Source of the DNA: Kribbella sindirgiensis
Lineage (GTDB): Bacteria > Actinomycetota > Actinomycetes > Propionibacteriales > Kribbellaceae
Assembly (NCBI RefSeq): GCF_004331435.1
Contig: NZ_SJKA01000018.1
Coordinates: 1 to 64,000 of the forward strand
Direction: 5' to 3'
DNA length: 64,000 nt
Part shown: in pieces, positions 1 through 7,500 of the stretch
Numbering within the stretch: the stretch's first letter is position 1
How the letters are laid out: each line of letters begins with the position of its first letter
Made by a program: the position numbers and the translations under genes
The notes under the pieces: generated by a model
What the model was told of the DNA's origin: nothing
Database searches by the model: none
Seen by the model: only the letters and a program-made list of their open reading frames with translations

Positions 1-387
1 CGGAAGGAACGCCCACGCCGGCGCCTTCAGCCGCAGCATCTCGCGTTCGGCCTCGTCCTGTTCGGCCCCGGCCCACAACTCCCACTCCAGCCCGTCCACG
101 CGCGACATCGGCGGCAGGTCGTCGTACAGATCCTCCTCGCCCAGGAACCGCGGACCGCTCGCACCATCAGGATCGCCGGGGTAGAGGTCGTCGGCTCCGA
201 CCGGTGCGCCGGCGGCTTCGATCGCGGCGGTCTCCGCGGCGAGTTCGGCGGTCATCCGGGCGGCCAGCTCGGGCGTGAGCCACGAAGGCCACTGCTCCTG
301 CACAGCGCCGATGGTTGGCCACGGAGCGGATGCGGCACCGGCGGGTTGGTGCCCGTCGGTGTGCTGGTTGACCCACGCCACTGTCAT
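1..387 (-). CDS. N-terminal part of a DUF222/13E12-like protein (truncated by window edge)
   Basis: The leftward reading frame starts at ATG 387-385 and stays open to base 1, giving 129 codons with no stop, so the rest lies outside the window. The visible part is acidic and Ala-rich (begins MTVAWVNQHTDGHQ) and has no catalytic residues. The SOS-type box just upstream and the helical, acidic N-terminus suggest the DUF222 (13E12 repeat) family, whose members usually carry a C-terminal HNH nuclease domain and are often DNA-damage regulated in actinobacteria. That family call is inference; the reading frame itself is well supported by its GC-rich third positions. The start is chosen because a TAATAT hexamer lies exactly 6 nt upstream and there is no Shine-Dalgarno (SD) site, as in leaderless genes. 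Confidence 0.5.
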   Translation of the reverse strand, partial: MTVAWVNQHTDGHQPAGAASAPWPTIGAVQEQWPSWLTPELAARMTAELAAETAAIEAAGAPVGADDLYPGDPDGASGPRFLGEEDLYDDLPPMSRVDGLEWELWAGAEQDEAEREMLRLKAPAWAFLP

Positions 388-393
388 GCGTCT

Positions 394-413
394 ATATTAG
401 AACAAATGTTCGA
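394..413 (-). promoter_or_regulatory. LexA-type SOS box overlapping a leaderless promoter
   Basis: GAAC-AAAT-GTTC at 400-411, followed by GA, matches the actinobacterial SOS operator pattern TCGAAC-N4-GTTCGA in its core. On the minus strand the hexamer TAATAT (399-394) begins 1 nt from the box and ends 6 nt before ATG 387. A repressor on this box would cover the promoter. This predicts DNA-damage induction of the gene reading off the left end. Confidence 0.6.
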
Positions 414-478
414 ACACGACAAATCGCAAAGCCGCACGCTGTGGACCCACGCCGTGGACCCGCTGGATGCCGCACCAG

Positions 479-515
479 CCGAGTAGAAGTTGCCATCAGC
501 AACCTCTACTTCGGG
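479..515. terminator. Long imperfect hairpin between two leftward genes
   Basis: GTAGAAGTTGC (483-493) pairs with GCAACCTCTAC (499-509) with one mismatch around the 5-nt loop CATCA. The flanking CCGA/TCGG bases extend the stem. There is no T-tract on either side. It is the only clear structure in the gene-free stretch 414-683 and could end transcripts of the flavoprotein gene that stops at 684. Nothing else recognisable lies in that stretch. Confidence 0.4.
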
Positions 516-683
516 TCGACCGACACCGGTGACCGGTTCCCCCCACGGCAGTGGGCTGTCCAGCACTCCTGACTGATGCGTCGGCGCGGTAGGACGTGCG
601 GGGACAGTCCGCTCAGTGGCGTAGCGGTTCGGTTGACAGAAGAACCGCCCGGGTCGGCGCGCGCTGTCATGGCGTCACCACGT

Positions 684-1388
684 CTAGGCCGCACGCCAGT
701 AGCCGAGGGATTTCACGCGGTGCTTGGGGACGGCGAGGTCTTTGAGGACGTACGACGTGAGTTCGCGGGTGGTCGTGGTGTCGCACGCGATCCACACGTA
801 GGTGTCCGGGGCAACCAAGTCGTGCAGATCCGCCTTCACCTGCTCGAGCATTTTCGGCCGCGGTACCGTCCGGAGGTCGTGGTGGTCCTCGATGCGGAAC
901 GGCAGTTCGCCGTCGGCGTCGTGCGTGGTCTCGAACCAGATCGTGGCCGGCAGCTTCGGGGCGACGGCGAGCAGCGAGTTGATCGCGGGCAGCGACGCCG
1001 GGTCACCGACCACCAGCATCCGCGGCGGCAGCGGATCCGGCATCTCGAACCCGGTCCCCTGCACCGTCGCCTCGATCGTGTCGCCGGGCTCGGCATTGCG
1101 GGACCAGTCGCTCGCACAGCCGTCGTGGAGCGCGAACTCCAGGCTGAACGTGCCGGCCGCGACGTCCGGATCGACCAGCGTGTACGCGCGCTGGTGTGGC
1201 TTGCCGGCGTTATCGAACCAGAGCCGCACCCACATCGTCGGATGCACGCCGAGCGTCGCCAGCAGACCGCCGTCGGTGAAGCGCACCCGGCGGTAGCGCT
1301 CGGTGACCTGTTCGGCACCGGTCACGGTGAAGGTGAAGTCCTTCCCGCGGAACAGCTTGAGCACCACGCCTTCCCAGCCGTGCCCCAC
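684..1388 (-). CDS. Siderophore-interacting protein (flavin ferric-siderophore reductase family)
   Basis: This 234-residue protein has the normal length of the SIP/ViuB family: an N-terminal FAD-binding barrel with the flavin loop QRAYTLVDPD near residue 75, then an NAD(P)H-binding half (MLVVGDPASLPAI) and an aromatic C-terminus (LGYWRAA). Family members reduce ferric siderophores in the cytoplasm to release Fe2+. The GTG start at 1388 is preceded by GGAGG at about 6 nt spacing. Longer upstream extensions of the frame lack an RBS. The gene diverges from the penicillin-acylase/GNAT gene across an iron box at 1441-1459, so both are probably repressed by iron. In streptomycetes a SIP-type reductase and a penicillin-amidase gene accompany the desferrioxamine genes; the similarity of pairing here is noted, but orthology is inference. 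Confidence 0.85.
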   Translation of the reverse strand: MGHGWEGVVLKLFRGKDFTFTVTGAEQVTERYRRVRFTDGGLLATLGVHPTMWVRLWFDNAGKPHQRAYTLVDPDVAAGTFSLEFALHDGCASDWSRNAEPGDTIEATVQGTGFEMPDPLPPRMLVVGDPASLPAINSLLAVAPKLPATIWFETTHDADGELPFRIEDHHDLRTVPRPKMLEQVKADLHDLVAPDTYVWIACDTTTTRELTSYVLKDLAVPKHRVKSLGYWRAA

Positions 1389-1440
1389 TGCACACCTCCA
1401 GCGACAATTGCTCTTGCGACTCGGATTGCTGCTTTGTAAG

Positions 1441-1459
1441 TTAGCGCAGCCTAACCTAA
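1441..1459. promoter_or_regulatory. Iron box (DmdR/IdeR-type operator)
   Basis: TTAGCGCAGCCTAACCTAA matches 15 of 19 positions of the palindromic consensus TTAGGTTAGGCTAACCTAA bound by DtxR-family regulators (IdeR, DmdR1). The right half is perfect. It lies between the divergent starts at 1388 (minus) and about 1471 (plus). The box includes TAACCT, which can serve as the -10 hexamer for the rightward gene, so Fe2+-loaded repressor would block it directly. Confidence 0.75.
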
Positions 1460-1470
1460 CCGAAGTGGGG

Positions 1471-4044
1471 ATGTTTGTGAACGCGAGGGTGTTCCGGGAC
1501 ACGTACGGCGTACCGCACCTGCAGGCCGGGGATCCGCTCGCGTTGGTGTACCTGCAAGGCGTGAACGCCGCCCGGGACCGGGCGTGGCAGATCGAGCTGG
1601 AGCGCCGGCGGTACCTCGGGACGAGCGCGGCGTTCCTCGGCGCGGAGGCCGTCGGGTGGGACGTGTTCGCGCGGCAGGCGCGGTTGGCGGACACCGCGCA
1701 GCGGTGTTTCGAGTCGCTCGACGACGAGACGCGCGAGTGGGTCACGGCGTACGTCGAGGGGGTGAACCACGCGCTGCCGGGTGGAGCGATGCGCGCGCCG
1801 GAGTTCGCCGAGACCGGGCTGACGCTGCAGGAGTGGGAGCCGTGGACGCCGCTGGGGATCTGGCTCGCGGTGCACATCCTGTTCGCCGGCTTCCCTTCGA
1901 AGTTGTGGCGGACGCATGTTGCCGAGCACCTCGGGGATGCGTCGCTGGAGCTGTTCTCGTCGGAGGGCCCGCATGGGGCGGGGAGCAACGGGTGGTTGAT
2001 CCCCGGATCGCACACCGCCAGTGGTCAGGCGATCGTCGCGGGCGATCCGCATCGGTACATCGAGAGCCCCGGTGTGTACCAGCAGATCCGGCTGACGTGC
2101 CCTGAGTACGACGTACTCGGGCTTGCTGTTCCCGGTATCCCCGGGCTCGCGCACTTCGGGCACACGGGCAGCGTTGCCTGGGCCATCACCAACGCCATGG
2201 CCGACTACCAGGACCTGTACGCCGAACAACTCCGGCGGACCGAGTCGGGTGTCGAGGCGCTGGGTCCGGACGGCTGGCAGCCCGCGTCGGCGCACACCGA
2301 GGTGGTCGAGGTCGCCGACGCACCCGCCCTCGAGATCGAGGTGATCGAGACCGACCGGGGCCCGATCATTCAGGACGGCATCAGCCTTCGTTATCCGCCA
2401 CGAGTCACCGGTCGGCTCGGGTTTCAGGTGATGGCTCGGTTGCTTCGGGCAACCAGCGTCGGCGACGTCGATGCGGCGTTCGACGAGTGGGTCGAGCCGG
2501 TCAACGTCGTACTGGCGGCCGATACCTCCGGTGGGCTGTTGCATCGGACGGCTGGGGTGGTGCCACAGCGTCGACACGAGAACCGGTTGCGGGTCGTACC
2601 GGCGTGGGAGGCCGGCTACGAATGGGACGGCTGGCATGACATGCCACGCGCGGAGGTGGACGGCCCGGCTGTGATGGCCAACGCGCGGGGACTGGCGACG
2701 CCGCTGGGGGTCGAGTTCGCCGCGCCGCACCGCGTCGACCGCATCCGCGAACTGGTGGAAGCACGCCGAGACTGGACGCTCGACGACATGCCGACCATCC
2801 ACCGGGACACGTACGTCGGCTCGGCCGGCTCCGTCCTGGACCTGCTGACCGGCCTCGAAGACCTCTCCTCACCAGCAGTTGCCCTCCGCACCGAACTGCT
2901 CGCGTGGGACCGCCACATGGACGCCACGAGTACGACGGCTTCGTCGTACGCCGCGATCCGCAAAGCGCTCGTCTCCCGCCTCACCGACCACTTCACGATG
3001 CTCGAGAACGCCGACGTCGCCGAGATCTTCACCCCGTGGATGGATCCGCTCACCCACGTCTCCTACGCGCTCGAGAACCTCCTCGCCACCGACCTGATCC
3101 CGCACGTCAACGTCGAATGGCTGGCCCGCGAGGCCTTGGAGGAGGTCGCCGCCAACAGCCCGCGCCCGCCGTGGGGCGAGACGCACCAGCTCACACCGCT
3201 GCACGCGTTGCGCGGACCGGTGTTCGCGCCGGGCGAGGAGCCGTACGACCTCAGCTTGTCCGGAGACCACCACTGCGTGATGTCGACGTCGAGCCTGCCC
3301 GGGCTCACCGACGTCTGCATCCGCGCGTCCGCCGCCCGCTACGCGTGGGACGTCGCGGACCGCTCGGCCAGCCGGTGGGTGGTGCCGCTCGGCGCGTCCG
3401 GCGTACTCGGAGATCCGCATCACCACGACCAGTTGCCGTCGTGGTTGCGCGGTTCGCTCGTACCCGCGGACGGTGCGGTGGTGCGGGAGGATCGCACGTA
3501 CTCGGTCGCTGTCGACGGGTTCGGGACCGTGCGGATCGAGGAGGCGGATCCGGCGCGCGACCTCGACCTGATCCACGCGTGGGTGACGGCGGAGCGGGCC
3601 GCGTTCTGGGGCATGGGCGCGTTGTCGCGGGAGGAGATCGCGGCGACGTACGAGTTCCTGGATTCGGTGCCGACGCATCACGTGTACGTCGTACGGCTGG
3701 ACGACGTACCTGTTGCGCTGCTGCAGACGTACGACCCACAGGCGGATCCGGCGGGTGCGGCGTACGACGTGGCGGCCGGGGACCTCGGGGTGCATCTACT
3801 GATCGCGCCGGGGCCGGCCCGTGCCGGATTCACGGGGCACCTGATCGGCGCGCTCGGGCAGTTCGCGTTCGGCCACCTCGGGCATCCACGGATCGTCGTC
3901 GAACCCGACGTACGCAACACCCGGGCGATCGAGCGCTTCCGGCGCAGCGGCTTCGTCCTCGGGCCCGAGGCCAAGATCGTGCAGGCCGACGGCAGCACAA
4001 AAACAGCCCAATTCGCGTTCCTCACGCCTCAGCTGGGCGATTGA
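1471..4044 (+). CDS. Penicillin-acylase (Ntn hydrolase) fused to a siderophore-type GNAT acyltransferase
   Basis: The protein has 857 residues. Residues 1-670 resemble penicillin/acyl-homoserine-lactone acylases: N-terminal RDTYGVPHLQAGD, and an autoprocessing site before the predicted nucleophile Ser172 in GAGSNGWLIPG, followed by the NAMADYQDLY region. Residues about 690-857 form a second domain like the IucB/MbtK hydroxamate-siderophore acyltransferases (HPRIVVEPDVRNTRAIERF, GFVLGPEAKI). No signal peptide is visible, although this acylase family is often periplasmic or exported. The iron box directly upstream and the divergent siderophore-interacting gene place it in siderophore metabolism, perhaps loading, removing or swapping acyl groups. 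The start is uncertain: ATG 1471 is used, but GTG 1465 (7 nt after TAACCT, leaderless) and GTG 1477 (6 nt after GTGGGG) are in frame. The 3' end overlaps the convergent gene by 16 bp. Confidence 0.8.
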   Translation: MFVNARVFRDTYGVPHLQAGDPLALVYLQGVNAARDRAWQIELERRRYLGTSAAFLGAEAVGWDVFARQARLADTAQRCFESLDDETREWVTAYVEGVNHALPGGAMRAPEFAETGLTLQEWEPWTPLGIWLAVHILFAGFPSKLWRTHVAEHLGDASLELFSSEGPHGAGSNGWLIPGSHTASGQAIVAGDPHRYIESPGVYQQIRLTCPEYDVLGLAVPGIPGLAHFGHTGSVAWAITNAMADYQDLYAEQLRRTESGVEALGPDGWQPASAHTEVVEVADAPALEIEVIETDRGPIIQDGISLRYPPRVTGRLGFQVMARLLRATSVGDVDAAFDEWVEPVNVVLAADTSGGLLHRTAGVVPQRRHENRLRVVPAWEAGYEWDGWHDMPRAEVDGPAVMANARGLATPLGVEFAAPHRVDRIRELVEARRDWTLDDMPTIHRDTYVGSAGSVLDLLTGLEDLSSPAVALRTELLAWDRHMDATSTTASSYAAIRKALVSRLTDHFTMLENADVAEIFTPWMDPLTHVSYALENLLATDLIPHVNVEWLAREALEEVAANSPRPPWGETHQLTPLHALRGPVFAPGEEPYDLSLSGDHHCVMSTSSLPGLTDVCIRASAARYAWDVADRSASRWVVPLGASGVLGDPHHHDQLPSWLRGSLVPADGAVVREDRTYSVAVDGFGTVRIEEADPARDLDLIHAWVTAERAAFWGMGALSREEIAATYEFLDSVPTHHVYVVRLDDVPVALLQTYDPQADPAGAAYDVAAGDLGVHLLIAPGPARAGFTGHLIGALGQFAFGHLGHPRIVVEPDVRNTRAIERFRRSGFVLGPEAKIVQADGSTKTAQFAFLTPQLGD

Positions 4045-4517
4045 GATCTGCGGGCCACGGCGTCGCGGAGTTCGGTGGTGAGGGGATTCTGGGCGAGGCC
4101 CGGGTAGCGGGCGGTCAGGTCGTCCAGGACGGCCGGGACAAAACGGCGTACGGCGTCGGACAGTTCGGGCATGGTGGTGGTCAGGACGCTGTCGGTGAAG
4201 GTCGCGCTGATCCGAACCAGCTCGCGGCTGCGCTCGAAGCGCAACTCGTCGGCGGACTCGGTGAAACTGTAGGTGGCGACGGCGCCCGGATCGGTCAGCC
4301 GATCGACGATCGCGATCAACTCACCGGCGATGTGCAGCAGCGGGACCCAGTCGAACCGCGTCCTGATCTCGGCCTCGGACGTCGTGATACCGACGTCACC
4401 GGGGAACCCGGACCAGAGCAGGTCGGAACCGGGCGCGCCGGCAACCTCGTGGTGCTGCTCCCAGCCGGGAAGTACGGCCGGGTCGGTCAAGGTGTAGCTG
4501 AACTCGATCATCATCAC
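4029..4517 (-). CDS. Candidate immunity protein for the adjacent polymorphic toxin
   Basis: This 162-residue acidic protein has no signal peptide or membrane segment and belongs to no family I recognise. It has a hydrophobic stretch (VPLLHIAGELIAIVDRL) and a helical, charged C-terminus. Its GTG start (4517) overlaps the stop of the 2378-residue toxin-like gene by 4 bp (GTGA), so it is translationally coupled to the toxin's C-terminus. A small unrelated gene in exactly this position downstream of a polymorphic toxin is usually the cognate immunity gene. The role is inferred from position only. ATG codons at 4514 and 4511 are alternative starts. Confidence 0.6.
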   Translation of the reverse strand: MMMIEFSYTLTDPAVLPGWEQHHEVAGAPGSDLLWSGFPGDVGITTSEAEIRTRFDWVPLLHIAGELIAIVDRLTDPGAVATYSFTESADELRFERSRELVRISATFTDSVLTTTMPELSDAVRRFVPAVLDDLTARYPGLAQNPLTTELRDAVARRSQSPS

Positions 4518-7500
4518 CGATCCACCGGAAACATGGTGCGGACGTTACCAGCGGGATCGACCCAGACCCGGACCTTGCCGGTGCCGCTCGCGCCGATCAC
4601 CACCCCGGGACCGAAGTCGTACTCATGGGCGTTGTTGGCACCGGAGTCGCTCTCGACCGGGACCGGCGCCCGGGACACCACCTCGCGGGCGAGCGCTTCG
4701 AGGGTGCTGATGTCGAAGTCCTCGTGGAATTTCGTGCCGGCGGACGGAGTCCCGTGGCCGTGCCTGGGGAGAATGTGGATCGCCACCGTCTCCTCGCTCA
4801 GCCGCACCGGTCCCGGGTACGGCGACAACCCCTCGTCCGGCGCGGAACGGTTGCGGTTGACAACGTCTCCGACGATCGGGTCGAGGTCCGCCCGGCGGGC
4901 CGGATCGGACAGCCTGAGTTCCTCGATCAGTTCCCGCATCTTCGCCTGGTACCGCTGCCGCCGGACCGGGTCCGGCCCCTCGTAGTGCTCAGTCGTCTGG
5001 AGCTCCTGATCCAGATAGATCAGCTCACCCATCCGCCCTTGCTCGTGCGGTGTGAACGTCGCCTCGCCCGCCGGACTCGACAGCTCCCGGATCTCGTGCA
5101 CGATCGCCCGGAGTACGTCGTCGGCCTTGATCCGGTCGGAGATCCGGACCACGGCAGGTTCGGAGCCTCCGGTCCGGTGGTACTCCGCGGGATGTCCGTC
5201 GGCCACCGTACCGACGGTGAACTCGATCAGCATCCGCTCGCCGGTGCGGGTCGTGACCTCGACCGTCGTTCCGTCGCCGATCGGTTCGACGGCAGCCACC
5301 GCGGCGTATCTCGCAAGACCGGCGTCGCGCAGCGCACGGACCACCTCCCGGATCAGGACGCCGTGATCCTGAACAGGGCCGTCAGCAACGAATTCTCCCC
5401 GCTGGGCGGCGTTTCCGGACGGCGGGCGGACATGATGATTGCCTAGGGCATCGATCATGTCCGGCAGGCTGAGATTCCGGTAGATCTTCGTCGCCGCGGT
5501 ACCGGCATCCGTCACCGACACCGTCAGCACCAGCGCGAGTCGACCGTCGGTCCCCGGGAGGGCCCGCAGTACGACATCGAGCTCCTCGCCTGCGGCGAGC
5601 AACTGGCGGAGCTGCTGCTCCAGCGCGATGAACGCAGACTCCGGAACCTGGACGCCCGGCGGAATCAGCGCCCGCACCTGATGGCGCGCGAACGCCCACT
5701 CCAGCGCCAACGGCGGCAACCGGACCGGCGCCCCGTCTGGCATGGGCAAGGGCTGCGGCGCATGCACTTCCCGGAGCTCGAGCACCACCTCGTCCGGCTG
5801 CCCCGGACGGCCGAAGCTCCAGGTCGCCCGATTCCGCGAGTCGTTCGCCGACACCACCCCCGACATCGGGCCGTCCGCCGCATTCACCACCGCCGGCGCC
5901 ACATACGGCGGCGGATTCAACGCCCGCACAATCTCCGGCACGGCCGCGGTCCCGGCCGCGTCGGCATCCTGGCTCGGCGGTCCCGGAGCGGTCGTGGGCG
6001 CCGGGACGGTCGTGGACGGCCGGCCGCCAGGTGGGGTGGGTAGCGGGTCCGGTGGATTCGGATCCGCGGTTGCCGGGCCGGCGTCGGGCGGTGTCTCCGG
6101 ACTGATCGCGGGCCTCGGGAACCTGCCGAGGACCTTCGCCTTGTCCTGTAACTTCTCGAACGCGCGGATCCGCTCGGCGAGCTCTTCCAGCAGGTACCGA
6201 TGCGATTCCTCGGTTCCCACGCCCGTCGTCGCGTGGTCGGCATGCGCATCGACCGCGTTGGCGGCCTCGTTGATCGCTTCCAAGGCCGCCAACCGCTCCG
6301 CCGGCAGCGGCTTGCCCGCCGGTTCACCGAGCATCCGGCCGAGCGCCCGCCGTACACCGGCACGCACCTGGTCCATCGGCCCGCCCGTCACCCGCTGCCC
6401 CCGCGCGGGAGACACCTGACGCAGATCGGGGAATGCCTTGGTCGACCCGTCCTCGGCCACGATCGACTCGTAGAGGCGGATCGCGAGCGCGAGTCGTCCC
6501 CGCGCGTCCGCAGCCTCCGCACTACCGGGATCGGCGGCGTCCGCCCAGTCCACGGCCGCAGCCAGACGATCGATTCGCTCCAGCTCCGCAACCCGTTGCC
6601 GCCGCACGTCGAGGTCGTACGCCGACTCGCCCGGCCGGGCCGTCTGGTTGTCGAGGTAGGCGCGTTCGACCGCGGCGCGTACCCGATCGGTGTAGCCGGC
6701 GTCGGTCGGCGACACACTCACCGGCATCTGGCCGAGCAGCTCGCGCAGCTGATGGATCTGATCCATCAATTGCGCGATGAGGTACTTCGCGATCCCGGCC
6801 TGCTCGGCCAGCTCCGCCTGATCGACACCGTACTTGCCGATGGCCTTCGCGTTGGCGTCCTTCCGCATCAGCTCGGCCTTGCGAAACAGCAGCCGCGCGA
6901 TCGGTCCGCCGGTGAACGCACCGACCGCGCCGGCGATCGCTGTCGCCACAGTCAGCGGACTCAGACCGAGAACCACATGCAGGCCATAGATGCCACCCGC
7001 CACCCCGAGCGCCGCCATCCCCGCCTGGAAGACGAAAACGCCGTACTTCATCAAGCGGCTCGGCCGTTCGCTGTGGTCGAGTTCCGGCGGCGTCGGCACC
7101 GTACCGCGACCGGCCGCCCGATCCGTCAGGTCGGGTGCGGCACGGTGGGCACCCGCCTGCCGGGCGAGCTGCTGGAGCGCCTGGTCCAGCTGCTGCAGCG
7201 GTTCGGCGAGTACGTGGATGAGCGCCTTGCCGCGAACCGCTTCGCGCCGCGCGTGGTCCCAGACCTTCTGCGCGGCGGTGGCGGCCTCTTCCAGGTCGGT
7301 GAAGACCTTGTCGCCGACCGCACCCAGGAGACCGCCGAGAATCGCCGGACCGAACGCGGCAACGATGCCTTCCGCGACCGAGTCGAAGTGCCTGGACAGG
7401 TCTGTGGGATCGAGGTCTGTCCCGGCCGGCTTCACGTTCGCGGCGCGCGCGGTGGCTGCAGCGTCGTTGTCGACGAGCTGTACGGCGCCATGGACCACGA

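Noticed and set aside
576..1439. 287-residue rightward frame opposite the siderophore-interacting gene
   Set aside because: Arg/Gly/Val-rich composition, no RBS; it is the antisense shadow of a well-supported flavoprotein gene.
2904..4985. 693-residue rightward frame
   Set aside because: It runs across two real genes in another frame; the Arg-rich composition is typical of a GC-rich shadow.
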